Part shown: positions 40,090 to 48,899 of the stretch, in pieces | How the letters are laid out: the number at the start of each line of letters is the position of its first letter | How positions within the stretch are numbered: position 1 is the stretch's first letter | NCBI GenBank assembly: GCA_020445405.1 | Contig: JAGRGQ010000027.1 | Span: forward strand, 1-48,899 | Direction: 5' to 3' | Length of the DNA: 48,899 bases | Source of the DNA: Gammaproteobacteria bacterium | GTDB lineage: Bacteria > Pseudomonadota > Gammaproteobacteria > Chromatiales > Chromatiaceae | Made by a program: the position numbers and the translations under genes | The notes under the pieces: generated by a model | The model's input: only the letters and a program-made list of their open reading frames with translations | Database searches by the model: none | Told to the model about the DNA's origin: nothing

Positions 40090-41007
40090 CTAGAACTGGC
40101 ACAGGGTTTCGCCGCCCTGCTCTATCCAGCCGCGTATCATTTTTCGGGTGGTAAAAGCGCTGGCACAGCGACCCTGTTTATCGATGAGTATAAAGCCACC
40201 CCTCCCCTTCACCTTGCGCATCAGGTAGTCGATACCCTCGCGTGCGGCTGCGGGTCCATCCAGTGATTTGAACTCAATCATATCCGATAGCGTTTTGGCC
40301 AAAACTGTACGCATAAAATCCTCGCCGACGCCGGTGCAGGAGACCGCGCAGGTTTCATTATCCGCGTAGACGCCGGCGCCCAGGATCGGTGAATCCCCTA
40401 CCCGCCCATAACGTTTGTTGGCAATCCCCCCGGTGGAGGTGGCTGCTGCCAGATTACCCAACCGGTCTCGCGCCACCGCTCCGACAGTCCCGTATTTATT
40501 CTCGCTGCCACTGAGAGAGGCGGCATCAGCGCCTTCCAATCCATTGCCTTGAATGAGGCGCGCCTGTTCCCACTCTGCCAACCGCATCGGCGTCAGAAAA
40601 TAGCGATCCGGCATATATTCGAAATTCCTGCTGGCCGCGAAGCGCTGCGCGCCCGCGCCGATCAGCATCACGTGTTCGCCTTCGGCGAGCACCACTCTCG
40701 CCAACTGAATCGGATTGGCTATGTTGCCTATGCCGGCGACGGCCCCCGCATGGAGGGTTTCACCGCACATGATCGCCGCATCCATTTCGACCTTTCCATC
40801 CTCGTTGAGAACCGAACCAGCGCCGGCGTTGAAAACCGGATCGTCCTCCAGCAACGAAGCGCACTGTTCGACGGTCTCAAGGGCACTGCCGCCGGACTGA
40901 AGTATTTGGCGGCCATGTTCCAACGTACTGCGCATCCCCTCCAGGTAGCGAAGCGTATCCCTGTCGGTTTTTAGGCTCCCGAAGTCACCGGCCCCGCCAT
41001 GAACCAT
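40090..41007 (-). CDS. iaaA: Isoaspartyl peptidase / type III L-asparaginase
   Basis: 305 residues of the N-terminal-nucleophile asparaginase family. MVHGGAGDFGSL starts the alpha part, with DDPVFNAGAGSVLNEDG and MDAAIMCGETLHAGAV. Autocleavage should occur before Thr174 in NKYGTVGAVA, giving the catalytic Thr at the beta subunit N-terminus; STGGIANKRYGRVGDSPI follows. This enzyme hydrolyses beta-aspartyl peptides and L-asparagine. The start may lie a few codons upstream because an in-frame TYSL precedes the ATG, but no ATG, GTG or TTG is there. The gene follows an ATP-grasp gene by 43 bp on the same strand, so the two are probably one operon. Activity on a product of the ATP-grasp enzyme is inference. 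Confidence 0.93.
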   Translation of the reverse strand: MVHGGAGDFGSLKTDRDTLRYLEGMRSTLEHGRQILQSGGSALETVEQCASLLEDDPVFNAGAGSVLNEDGKVEMDAAIMCGETLHAGAVAGIGNIANPIQLARVVLAEGEHVMLIGAGAQRFAASRNFEYMPDRYFLTPMRLAEWEQARLIQGNGLEGADAASLSGSENKYGTVGAVARDRLGNLAAATSTGGIANKRYGRVGDSPILGAGVYADNETCAVSCTGVGEDFMRTVLAKTLSDMIEFKSLDGPAAAREGIDYLMRKVKGRGGFILIDKQGRCASAFTTRKMIRGWIEQGGETLCQF

Positions 41008-41050
41008 TAGTGAATAAGTGTCCAGATTCTGTGTACTCCGCTGAGTCGGG

Positions 41051-42160
41051 TTATTGCAGACGTTCGCGCAATGCCGCCTCCAACTGCTTCTGTTGTATCA
41101 GCGTACCGGCAAAGAGCACGCCAAGTTTGCCGATCAATATCGTGCCCCAGTTCACCAGGATGATGCCGGAGCGAAGTTCCGGGTTGTACTCGATCCCCTT
41201 CAGGTCGACGTCGGCCAGCCTATCGTAGTGGCCGCTTAAATCCTTTGCAATCCATTGGGGGATCTGCAGACGGCGTGCAATCTTCGAGGGATAAGATGCT
41301 GCGTTATAGCGCGGATTGCACTCTATAGGCACAAACCGGAGACCATCTATCTCCTCGATTACCCCCACGTCGAAGGAGAAAACGTCGCGGATGCCTTTGC
41401 GCCAAAGCCATAGCGCAATCGGCTCGACCGAGCCCCATGGCTCGCACCTGGCGGGAAATCTGCTGCCCTGGTGAGTGAACCCCTTCAGCACCTGCTGCGT
41501 CGCCAAAACGCGCTCCACACCCTGATCAGTGGCTTCATACTGAAGATTCAGAAAGATACTGGCACGGACCTCTTCCTGCACCTGTAGCGGAACCCCGTCA
41601 TCGAAGTAGGCCAGCGCCTTGATCAGTTCAGATGCGTTCTCACAACGGTGAATACCCTTGCCACCCAATGACACCGCAGGTTTGAGGTAGCAGGGATAGG
41701 GAAAATTATCGATACCCGTAAACCACTGCTTCCCCTGGAAACAGAGCGTGTAGGGAACATCCAGCCGCAAATGCGTCGCCAGTGCGACGAAATTGTTTTT
41801 ATCGTTTACATGGGCAACCACCTGCTGCCAGGAACGGTGACTGCGAACCCGGTTTTCTGACGGTCCGAAAAAAAATACCGACGCCTGTAGATCAGGAAAG
41901 TCTTCAAGCCTGTCGAGAGTGACATCCCAGACCACATTTTTGGAGTGCGGCAGTCCGACTCTGTCATAGTGACTGGTGATCGCCTCCCACTCCCGTTTGA
42001 GAAACGGATGTATCTGAATAATGTCGTTCGGTTCTGTCAAACCCAGCGCCCGCCCTGAATACAGATGATTTCCAGCTGCATCTTCGCGGATACTGGGAAG
42101 AATATCGTGATTGAAGATTTTCCGAACGTTGTGGTGATCGTATGAATACTGAACGGCCAT
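41051..42160 (-). CDS. ATP-grasp domain protein
   Basis: 369 residues with GGAGG upstream of the ATG. The first 110 residues form an unassigned pre-ATP-grasp domain (DILPSIREDAAGNHLYSG, FFFGPSENRVRSHRSWQQV). The ATP-grasp core shows PYPCYLKPAVSLGGKGIHRC, EEVRASIFLNLQYEAT and the metal-binding FVPIECNPRYNAASYPSKIA. These enzymes ligate a carboxylate to an amine or thiol with ATP. Substrates are unknown. It is the first gene of a two-gene unit with isoaspartyl peptidase (43-bp gap). Its family resembles stand-alone peptide or amino-acid ligases more than cyanophycin synthetase, which is much larger. Confidence 0.88.
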   Translation of the reverse strand: MAVQYSYDHHNVRKIFNHDILPSIREDAAGNHLYSGRALGLTEPNDIIQIHPFLKREWEAITSHYDRVGLPHSKNVVWDVTLDRLEDFPDLQASVFFFGPSENRVRSHRSWQQVVAHVNDKNNFVALATHLRLDVPYTLCFQGKQWFTGIDNFPYPCYLKPAVSLGGKGIHRCENASELIKALAYFDDGVPLQVQEEVRASIFLNLQYEATDQGVERVLATQQVLKGFTHQGSRFPARCEPWGSVEPIALWLWRKGIRDVFSFDVGVIEEIDGLRFVPIECNPRYNAASYPSKIARRLQIPQWIAKDLSGHYDRLADVDLKGIEYNPELRSGIILVNWGTILIGKLGVLFAGTLIQQKQLEAALRERLQ

Positions 42161-42529
42161 CTCGCGCCTCCGCCAGCTTTGTCAATTCTATAAAGCTGTG
42201 AGCACTTTTGATGCCATAAAACAAAAAACATTATTTATCAATGAATTGATATTTCCACTCGCCGCCAGCAACGACAAATTTGCACTAATATTGTGCGCTC
42301 TGCGCCACTCCCGGTGCACTGTCGTTATGTTTTGTTGTTAGCACAGGTCAATCTATTAGAGTATTCGCATATTCTTTGTTATAATACATCGTTTTTTGCA
42401 AATATGCCGTCGCACGCGGATTCGACGAAATTCGACAACAGCTGGATACGATCGTTTTTTTTTCACAATGGGGATCCCATCCCCGGCAGGAAACGGAGAT
42501 TCCGGACGGACGCTAATTAGAGAGTGAGT
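42161..42529 (+). other. Promoter region of the SulP transporter gene
   Basis: These 369 bp separate the divergent ATP-grasp and SulP genes. No gene is supported. A perfect -10 hexamer TATAAT lies at 42380-42385 with only a weak -35 (TTAGAG, 42356-42361, 18-bp spacer), about 145 bp before the SulP start. AT-rich DNA at 42215-42260 probably holds the promoter of the ATP-grasp gene. Pairs such as TCAATGAATTGA (near 42238) could be operators. Confidence 0.45.
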
Positions 42530-44260
42530 ATGGATCTAATTGCTATTTTTCCGTTTATCAGATGGTTCAAGCTGGTAACCAAACAAACGCTGAAGGCCGA
42601 TATGATCGCCGGCTTCACCGGCGCGGTGATCGTTCTCCCTCAAGGCGTCGCCTTTGCCACAATTGCCGGTCTGCCGCCGGAATATGGTCTCTACACGGCA
42701 ATGATCACACCCATTGTCGCGGCACTGTTCGGTTCATCACTCCACCTCATCTCCGGACCCACTACTGCCATATCCATCGTGATATTCTCATCGGTCAGCC
42801 ACCACACGGAGCCTGGAACGCCGGAATTTATTTCATTGGCTTTGACCATCACTTTTCTCGCTGGCGTCTATCAATTGATGTTTGGGTTGGCCCGACTGGG
42901 GAAACTGGTGAATTTTGTCTCGCACACGGTAGTGATAGGTTTCACGGCCGGGGCCGCCATTCTGATTGCCACCAGCCAGATGAAACATGTGCTGGGTCTC
43001 GCGCTGCCGAAAGGCGAAACGTTTATGCATACCTGGATCGTGATCTGGCAACAGTTTTCCGATATCAATTACTACGTGCTCGCTATTGCATCATGTACGC
43101 TGGTGACGGCCCTGTTATTCAAACGACTTTTCCCTAGTCTTCCGAACCTGTTGATCGGCCTGATTGCCGGCAGCTTTCTTGCCCATTGGATCGCGTTATC
43201 CGGACATGAGGTCGAACTTGTCGGTGAAATCCCGGCCCACCTGCCTCCACTCTCGATGCCGGATTTCTCATATGCATCTATCAAATTGCTTGCCCCCGAG
43301 GCCTTTGCCGTTGCATTGCTGGGCCTCATCGAAGCGGTATCCATAAGCCGGGCCATCGCGAACAAATCCAACCAGCGCATCAATGCAAACCAGGAGTTTA
43401 TCGGTCAGGGATTATCCAATATCGCGGGCAGCTTCTTCTCCAGTTATGCCGGATCCGGCTCATTCACGCGCTCGGGCGTGAATTATTCCGCCGGCGCAAA
43501 AACGCCCCTGTCGGCGATTTTCGCCGCTGTCGTCCTGATGGCGATCATTCTGTTCATTGCGCCGCTGACAGCCTATCTTCCGGTAGCCGCGATGGGAGGC
43601 GTGATTCTTATTGTCGCCTATAACCTGATCGACTTTCATCGCATCGTCGAGATCATAAAAAACAGTAAATCTGAAACCACCATATTGTTGACCACGTTCT
43701 TCGCGACCCTGTTGCTCGAGCTTGAATTTGCAATTTATCTCGGTGTTCTGCTCTCTTTGGTTATTTTTCTCGCACGCACCGCAACGCCGGAGATTGCCAC
43801 ACTGTCTATCGACAGCGATCCCAGCAACGGGAAAAGAAAACTGATCAATGTTAACAAACGACCGGTAAATCAATGCCCTCAGCTGAAAATAATCCGTATC
43901 GATATGTCGGTCTATTTCGGCTCGCTCGATTTCATACAGAACCGGATTGACCAGATTGCGGAAAAAGAGAGAATTGTCCACATACTGATCGTCGCCACGG
44001 GCATAAACCTGATCGATTTAAGCGGTGAAGAGATGCTGTTGGCAGCGGCAAACCGGTTGAAACAGCTCGGTGGCGGTCTCTATTTTTCCGAGTTGAAATC
44101 CAGGGTATATGAAGCTGTCAGCCGCCACGGCTTCGTCAAAAAAGTGGGTAACCAGTACTTCTTCGACAAGAAGAAAGACGCCATCAACAGCATCCAGAAG
44201 CGCCTGAGTCCGGACATCTGCGAGAAGTGTGAAGTGCAAATATTTGAAGAGTGCATCTGA
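42530..44260 (+). CDS. SulP-family anion transporter with STAS domain
   Basis: 576 residues from the ATG at 42530, chosen because GAGAG lies at the right distance; a GTG two codons earlier is also possible. About 10-14 hydrophobic segments cover residues 20-420, with the SulP signature in KADMIAGFTGAVIVLPQGVA and the LHLISGPTTAISIVIF stretch. The C-terminal STAS domain (about 440-560) includes IRIDMSVYFGSLDFIQNRID and IDLSGEEMLLAAANRLKQLG, where the Ser of IDLSGEE is a typical phosphorylation-site position. The terminal CEKCEVQIFEECI has three Cys. Family substrates are sulfate, bicarbonate or other anions. No sulfate or carbon-fixation gene is adjacent, so the substrate is open. It is monocistronic. 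Confidence 0.93.
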   Translation: MDLIAIFPFIRWFKLVTKQTLKADMIAGFTGAVIVLPQGVAFATIAGLPPEYGLYTAMITPIVAALFGSSLHLISGPTTAISIVIFSSVSHHTEPGTPEFISLALTITFLAGVYQLMFGLARLGKLVNFVSHTVVIGFTAGAAILIATSQMKHVLGLALPKGETFMHTWIVIWQQFSDINYYVLAIASCTLVTALLFKRLFPSLPNLLIGLIAGSFLAHWIALSGHEVELVGEIPAHLPPLSMPDFSYASIKLLAPEAFAVALLGLIEAVSISRAIANKSNQRINANQEFIGQGLSNIAGSFFSSYAGSGSFTRSGVNYSAGAKTPLSAIFAAVVLMAIILFIAPLTAYLPVAAMGGVILIVAYNLIDFHRIVEIIKNSKSETTILLTTFFATLLLELEFAIYLGVLLSLVIFLARTATPEIATLSIDSDPSNGKRKLINVNKRPVNQCPQLKIIRIDMSVYFGSLDFIQNRIDQIAEKERIVHILIVATGINLIDLSGEEMLLAAANRLKQLGGGLYFSELKSRVYEAVSRHGFVKKVGNQYFFDKKKDAINSIQKRLSPDICEKCEVQIFEECI

Positions 44261-44329
44261 CACTCGATTTATAAAGCGCTGCGCACTGTGTCCGTTGACG
44301 TGAACCGTTCGTGCGCCTTACCCGTCGTA

Positions 44330-45277
44330 TTATGCCTGTTGCTGCTGAAAAGTCTTCGGGAAATAGGCGTCCGCCAGTGAATTGTGCAATTTGGTGATAT
44401 TGAGCTGCAGGTCATCTACATAACTGTGCAGCGTGACCTGGTCCAGGGTTTCGATTTTGGTCCGATCAACTTTTCGAACCAGCGCACGCACCCTTTTCAA
44501 TGATTGCTGGTTGTTCTTCAGGTCGCCCAGACACTCTTCCACGCTGTCCAGACAATGGCGAACCGCACGCGGAAAAAGCGTGTCCTTGAACAGAAACCGC
44601 AGCACGGCATCGCGCCTCACCTGCGTCTGCATATGCCGCCGGTACATCTGATACGCCGACAGCGAATGCAGCACACTGACCCACTGGATGGTGTCGAACG
44701 GGCGTAAATCGGCGACGTTATCGGGCAGCAGATCGGCAGAGCGCACATCGATAATGCGGGTGGTCATGTCGGCCCGCTCCATATAGCGGCCGATGCGCAG
44801 GAAATCAAAAGCCTCGTCGCGGCTCTGCACGCTGGCGAGAATGCCGATAAACAGCTCAGAGCCGAAAATTACCCGCTTGAGAAACGCAAAGCGGCCACGT
44901 TTGGTCAGCCCCGAGTTCACGTTCTCCTGCGCATAAAGATAAAGCTCATTGAGCTCTTCCCAGATTTCACGGGGCAGGATATCGCGTACCGTGCGGCAGT
45001 TTTCGCGTGCGTGATGGAGCGAGCTGAGAATCGATCCGGTATTGCTTCGGTCGGCGATAAGAAACTTCAGCACATGGCGCTCGTCGGACTCCTTGATCCG
45101 GCTGTCGAAGTCACCCCGGAGCCCCAGGATGTCCACCAGCGGCGCCCATCCCGGTGCGATACCGCTGGGGAGATCCAGCAGCAGGTTGGAATTGACGCTG
45201 ATCAGGCGCGCGGTGTTTTCGGCGCGCTCCACATAGCGCGACATCCAGTAAAGGTTTTCCGCCACTCTGGACAACAT
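44330..45277 (-). CDS. Alpha-E domain protein
   Basis: 315 residues from ATG 45277 (GGGAG site nine bases before). It begins MLSRVAENLYWMSRYVERA, the hallmark of the alpha-E family, and is all-helical: LRIGRYMERADMTTRIIDVR, IQWVSVLHSLSAYQMYRR, TLFPRAVRHCLDSVEE and LHSYVDDLQLNITKLHNS. It is the last gene of the conserved minus-strand operon with a circularly permuted ATP-grasp protein and a DUF2126 protein; its ATG is one base after the ATP-grasp stop (TAAGATG), so translation is coupled. The function of the operon is unknown, but a peptide-modifying role has been proposed from the transglutaminase-like and ATP-grasp partners. Confidence 0.93.
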   Translation of the reverse strand: MLSRVAENLYWMSRYVERAENTARLISVNSNLLLDLPSGIAPGWAPLVDILGLRGDFDSRIKESDERHVLKFLIADRSNTGSILSSLHHARENCRTVRDILPREIWEELNELYLYAQENVNSGLTKRGRFAFLKRVIFGSELFIGILASVQSRDEAFDFLRIGRYMERADMTTRIIDVRSADLLPDNVADLRPFDTIQWVSVLHSLSAYQMYRRHMQTQVRRDAVLRFLFKDTLFPRAVRHCLDSVEECLGDLKNNQQSLKRVRALVRKVDRTKIETLDQVTLHSYVDDLQLNITKLHNSLADAYFPKTFQQQQA

Positions 45278-45278
45278 C

Positions 45279-46727
45279 TTATTGCACTCCCATGTCGACA
45301 ATCCAGGTATCCTTGCTGCCGCCGCCCTGGGACGAGTTGACCACCAGCGATCCCTTGCGCAATGCCACCCTGGTCAATCCCCCTGCGGTGACCTGAATCT
45401 CTCTACCGCTCAGGATAAACGGTCTCAGGTCCACGTGCCGCGCCTCCAGGCTGCGCCCAACCACTGTCGGCACGGTCGAGATTCCGACCACGGGTTGCGC
45501 GATATAGTTGCGCGGGTCCTGCTCGATCAGTTTGGCGAACGTCTCCCGCTCACTTTTGGTTGCACTGGGGCCCATCAGCATGCCGTAGCCGCCGGACTCA
45601 TTGGCGGGTTTGACCACTAGTTCCTGCAGGTGGTCGAGAACATAACGCCGCTCCTCCTCGAACATGCAACGATAAGTGCGTACATTCGGGATAAGCGGCG
45701 CCTGGTCAAGATAATATCGGATGATGTCCGGTACGAAAGCGTAAACCACCTTATCGTCGGCGACCCCCGCGCCGGGGGCGTTTGCCAGGGCCACGTTACC
45801 CGCCTTCCAGGCCCGCATGAGTCCGGGGACCCCCAGTACCGACTGCTTGTTGAACACCTCGGGATCCATGAACTCATCGTCGATCCGCCGGTAGATGACA
45901 TCGACCTGCTGCGGACCGGCAACGGTGTGCATATGCACGGTATCGTGCTTGTCGACAAACAGATCCCGCCCTTCCACCAGTTCGCATCCCATCTGTTGCG
46001 CCAGATAGGCGTGTTCGAAATAGGCGGAGTTATAGATGCCGGGCGTCAGCACAACCACTTCCGGGTTGGATCTCTTTTCTGGGGCCAGATCGCAGAGAGT
46101 ATCGAACAGCTGCGAAGGATACCCATCCACCGGCAACGGGGAGTACTCGTTGAAAAGCTCGGGAAACACCCGCTTGGTTATCAGCCGGTTCTCCAACATG
46201 TAAGAGACCCCGGAGGGCACCCGCAGATTGTCTTCCAGCACATAGATCTTGCCGTCGCTGTCACGCACCAGGTCGGAGCCGCAGATATGCGCCCAGATAC
46301 CAAGCGGTGGATCGATGCCGACGCACTGCGGTCGAAAATTCTTTGATTTGGCCAGCACCTCACGGGGGAACACCCCGTCTTTGACGATTTTCTGGTCATG
46401 GTATAGATCGTCGATGAACAGATTGAGCGCCTTCACCCGCTGTTTCAGTCCGGCCTCGACAACATCCCATTCACTCTTGGGAATAATTCGCGGAACGATA
46501 TCGAAAGGCCAGGCACGATCGATGGCAGCACCCTCCGTATATACCGTGAAAGTGATGCCCATCTCCTTGATAGCCATCTCCGCGGCTCGCTGGCGTGTCT
46601 CGAGATCCTCGTCGTCGAATTCGCGCAAGGTGCGCAACAGCGGTATCGCATGGTTACGGGCCCGGTTGGCACGTGACATCACTTCGTCGTAGGTCGGTAT
46701 CTCATACGTCTTGAATTCGATTGGCAT
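45279..46727 (-). CDS. Circularly permuted type 2 ATP-grasp protein
   Basis: 482 residues. Typical family marks are FTVYTEGAAIDRAWPFDIVPRI, PRECLA-like ...FPREVLAKSKNFRPQCVGID, CGSDLVRDSDGKIYVLEDNLRVPSG, LTPGIYNSAYFEHAYLAQQMG and the C-terminal VVKPANESGGYGMLMGP with RPFILSG. The order of ATP-grasp motifs is rotated relative to standard enzymes. It is predicted to form an amide or peptide-like bond with ATP, but no substrate is known. It sits between DUF2126 (43-bp gap) and the alpha-E gene (TAAGATG junction), the standard order of this operon. The start at 46727 fits the family length. Confidence 0.94.
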   Translation of the reverse strand: MPIEFKTYEIPTYDEVMSRANRARNHAIPLLRTLREFDDEDLETRQRAAEMAIKEMGITFTVYTEGAAIDRAWPFDIVPRIIPKSEWDVVEAGLKQRVKALNLFIDDLYHDQKIVKDGVFPREVLAKSKNFRPQCVGIDPPLGIWAHICGSDLVRDSDGKIYVLEDNLRVPSGVSYMLENRLITKRVFPELFNEYSPLPVDGYPSQLFDTLCDLAPEKRSNPEVVVLTPGIYNSAYFEHAYLAQQMGCELVEGRDLFVDKHDTVHMHTVAGPQQVDVIYRRIDDEFMDPEVFNKQSVLGVPGLMRAWKAGNVALANAPGAGVADDKVVYAFVPDIIRYYLDQAPLIPNVRTYRCMFEEERRYVLDHLQELVVKPANESGGYGMLMGPSATKSERETFAKLIEQDPRNYIAQPVVGISTVPTVVGRSLEARHVDLRPFILSGREIQVTAGGLTRVALRKGSLVVNSSQGGGSKDTWIVDMGVQ

Positions 46728-46770
46728 GTCGTTGTCATCTTCTTTTGGGCTGCGACAGAATCATCTGCAC

Positions 46771-48899
46771 TTATTCCGGACGGCGCCGGAGATCCAGGGT
46801 AAAGGGACAGTCTGGATTCGGCTCCTCAACCGGTGGATCTATAGTGCCCGGTGTGTGTCCGTGTTGCCAGAATCGTGCCAAACGTCTCGATTCTGCTTCA
46901 TAGGCATTGACAGGAAAAGTTTCCGGATTGCGGCCGCCGGGATGTTCGACGTGATAGGTGCAGCCTCCCAGGGAGTGCCGGTTCCAGCCGTCGACGATAT
47001 CAAACACCAAAGGTGCCTGGGTTGCAATCTTCGGATGCAGACCCGACGGCAGCTGCCAGGCCTTGAAACGCACGCCTGCCACGAAGTCTCCGCGCACACC
47101 GGTATTGCGCAGCGGCAGACGGCGGCCGTTGCAGGTCACGAGGTGGCGGGAATCGGTCATTCCGCGCACTTTAACCTGCAACCGCTCGACGGAGGAGTCG
47201 ACAAAACGGGCCGTTCCCTGTGCGGTGACCTCCTCGCCCAGCACATTCCAGGGCTCGATGGCGAAACGCAACTCCAGCTCAATGTCGTCGATATTGATGG
47301 TGCCATAGCGCGGAAAACGGAACTCGATGAATGGGTCAAACCACTGTTTGTCGAAATCGTAGCCCCAGCGCCTCAGGTCGCTGGCGACATCGACGAGATC
47401 ACGCTCCACATAATGCGGCAGCATGAACCGGTCATGCAGTTCGGTACCCCAGCGAACCGGTTTCTGCTGGTAGGGCTGGTCCCAGAATTGCACTATTAGA
47501 GAGCGCAGCAGCAACATCTGCACCAAACTCATGCGTTCGTGGGGCGGCATTTCGAAACCACGAAACTCCACCAGGCCGCGCCGACCCGAGGATGAATCGG
47601 GCGAGTAGAGCTTATCGATGCAAAACTCGGCGCGATGGGTGTTGCCGGTGATATCGACCAGCAGATTGCGCATGACACGGTCGACCAGCCACGGCGAAAG
47701 TGAGTCGCCGTCGGGAAGTTGCTGCAGCGCGATCTCCAGCTCATACAGGCTTTCGTCCCGGGCTTCATCCACCCGGGGGGCCTGAGATGTGGGGCCGATA
47801 AAAAGTCCGGAAAACAGATAGGAGAGGCTGGGGTGGTTCTGCCAGTAGCGCACCAGACTTCCCAGCAGATGAGGACGACGCAGCACAGGACTGTCCGCCG
47901 GGCTTCTGGCGCCCAGCGTGACATGGTTACCACCCCCGGTACCGGTGTGACGTCCGTCCAGCATGAACTTTTCGGTGCCCAGCCGTGAAAGACGCGCCTC
48001 CTCGTAGAGTTCTCCCGTGAGTCTGGTCAGTCCCTCCCAGCTGCTTTCGGGCTGTACATTGACCTCGATGACACCGGGATCCGGCGTGACCGAAAAGCGC
48101 CGCAGGCGCTCGTCTTCGGGCGCCTGGTAGCCCTCCAGTACCACCTCCTGGCCAAGTTCGGCAGCATTCGCTTCAATGGCGGCGATCAATTCCAGCCAAT
48201 GGCTCAGATGGGTCAGCGGCGGCAGGAACAGGTGCAGCACACCCTCGCGCGGTTCAGCGCAAATGGCGGTCCGAACAAAAAAATCGTGCACTTCGTCATG
48301 AGCGTCGGCCGGTTCCTGCTCATGAATGCCGAAATGCTCGGGCAGGGGCGTCAAAAACGCCGTGTAACGCGTGTGCACTTCGCCGAACTCCTCCGGGATT
48401 GCGTCCCTGGGCGCGAATGGATCACGCGGATTGAGCGGCTGGCGCACATCGTCCGGCTCCCAGACCAGGGAATCGAGCGGCAGCCGCAGACCCATCGGAG
48501 AGTCCCCGGGCAGCAGAAACATATGCCCCCGACGGAATTTCCACGGGTTGGAGACCCAGGTCTCCCTGACCGGATCCCAACCCAGGGGCAGGCTGTAGCC
48601 CACCACCTTGTCGAGTCCCTGCTCATAGATCCGGCGCAGCCGCTCCCGCTCCAGCTTGTCCTTCAGCCTGCTGTCGAGTACATCCACGTTGTCCGGCAGA
48701 ATCCCCTCTTTCCAAAGATAGTACCAGCCATCTTCGTAACCGGCCTCAACGTTTCTGGCGGCGACGCCCAGCCGTATGGCGAGCCGGTTGATGAACCGCT
48801 CCGCGGAGACTTCATTGGCGCTGCCGCGCCGGGATGGATCGGCCAGCAGCTCGGGTTTTTGCCAGATGGGTCTGCCGTCCTCCCGCCAGTAACAGTTCA
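46771..48899 (-). CDS. DUF2126 protein (transglutaminase-associated), 5' end outside window
   Basis: The frame is open to the end of the window, so at least 709 residues are present and the true start lies beyond 48899; an apparent internal start at 48687 is only a GTG codon. Visible family marks are ICWREDG-like ...CYWREDGRPIWQKPELLADP, GYEDGWYYLWKEGILPDNVD, LPLGWDPVRETWVSNPWKF, LDGRHTGTGGGNHVTLG, CIDKLYSPDSSSGRRGLVEF and GTINIDDIELELRFAIEPWN. In complete proteins an N-terminal transglutaminase-like domain is often fused upstream; that part is not visible here. It is the first gene in the window of the DUF2126/ATP-grasp/alpha-E operon, with 43 bp to the ATP-grasp gene. Biochemical role is not established. 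Confidence 0.94.
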   Translation of the reverse strand, partial: NCYWREDGRPIWQKPELLADPSRRGSANEVSAERFINRLAIRLGVAARNVEAGYEDGWYYLWKEGILPDNVDVLDSRLKDKLERERLRRIYEQGLDKVVGYSLPLGWDPVRETWVSNPWKFRRGHMFLLPGDSPMGLRLPLDSLVWEPDDVRQPLNPRDPFAPRDAIPEEFGEVHTRYTAFLTPLPEHFGIHEQEPADAHDEVHDFFVRTAICAEPREGVLHLFLPPLTHLSHWLELIAAIEANAAELGQEVVLEGYQAPEDERLRRFSVTPDPGVIEVNVQPESSWEGLTRLTGELYEEARLSRLGTEKFMLDGRHTGTGGGNHVTLGARSPADSPVLRRPHLLGSLVRYWQNHPSLSYLFSGLFIGPTSQAPRVDEARDESLYELEIALQQLPDGDSLSPWLVDRVMRNLLVDITGNTHRAEFCIDKLYSPDSSSGRRGLVEFRGFEMPPHERMSLVQMLLLRSLIVQFWDQPYQQKPVRWGTELHDRFMLPHYVERDLVDVASDLRRWGYDFDKQWFDPFIEFRFPRYGTINIDDIELELRFAIEPWNVLGEEVTAQGTARFVDSSVERLQVKVRGMTDSRHLVTCNGRRLPLRNTGVRGDFVAGVRFKAWQLPSGLHPKIATQAPLVFDIVDGWNRHSLGGCTYHVEHPGGRNPETFPVNAYEAESRRLARFWQHGHTPGTIDPPVEEPNPDCPFTLDLRRRPE

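Noticed and set aside
45630-46346. A 238-codon plus-strand open frame.
   Set aside because: It is antisense to the circularly permuted ATP-grasp gene.

Overview
The window looks like part of a gammaproteobacterial chromosome of moderately high GC content. Gene families point that way: MscS, YceH, SulP with a STAS domain, EAL/GGDEF proteins, a PEP-CTERM surface protein, the rubrerythrin/Fe-S protein/DUF3501 set, and the DUF2126/ATP-grasp/alpha-E operon. This mixture is common in environmental, often sulfur-oxidising, Gammaproteobacteria. That placement is inference from gene content, not from a marker gene. No rRNA, tRNA, CRISPR array, intact insertion sequence or prophage was recognised.

Region 1 (1-15.5 kb) is the most unusual part. 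After the tail of an EAL phosphodiesterase come six co-directional genes, most separated by 5-28 bp: a GAF-plus-HlyD membrane adaptor, a PqqD-like/M50 site-2-protease/HlyD fusion, a third periplasmic adaptor, and a 1765-residue surface-type protein. The large protein has an LEPR-XLL-type N-terminal leader, a DUF4347 domain, cadherin/CSPG-like modules, four exact 90-residue tandem repeats and a hydrophobic C-terminal segment. The set ends with a hybrid histidine kinase carrying two HPt domains and a REC-GGDEF(degenerate)-EAL response regulator. It reads as a dedicated processing/export route for one giant protein, with no ABC ATPase or outer-membrane pore encoded nearby, wired to cyclic-di-GMP signalling.

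Region 2 (15.5-20.9 kb) has a decayed peptidoglycan-binding gene, an OmpR-type regulator with a CHASE2 histidine kinase, and MscS on the other strand.

Region 3 (21-24.3 kb) is an iron/oxidative-stress cluster: rubrerythrin, a two-CCG Fe-S protein, a short protein that keeps the ferroxidase residues of encapsulated ferritin (EncFtn) but has no targeting tail or adjacent encapsulin gene, and DUF3501.

Region 4 (24.4-44.3 kb) is a patchwork of short transcription units: a DMT exporter, a putative peptidoglycan hydrolase overlapped by a tyrosine-phosphatase-like lipoprotein, a PEP-CTERM protein behind a near-perfect sigma-54 promoter, a sirtuin, a 47-residue membrane protein, a cupin with an overlapping leader ORF, a ParB-like protein, DUF302, a PII-like protein, YceH, a Dph6-like ATPase, an ABC1 kinase, an esterase, a GNAT protein, two small hypotheticals, an ATP-grasp/isoaspartyl-peptidase pair and a SulP transporter.

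Region 5 (44.3 kb to the end, minus strand) is the conserved alpha-E / circularly permuted ATP-grasp / DUF2126 operon, cut by the window edge.
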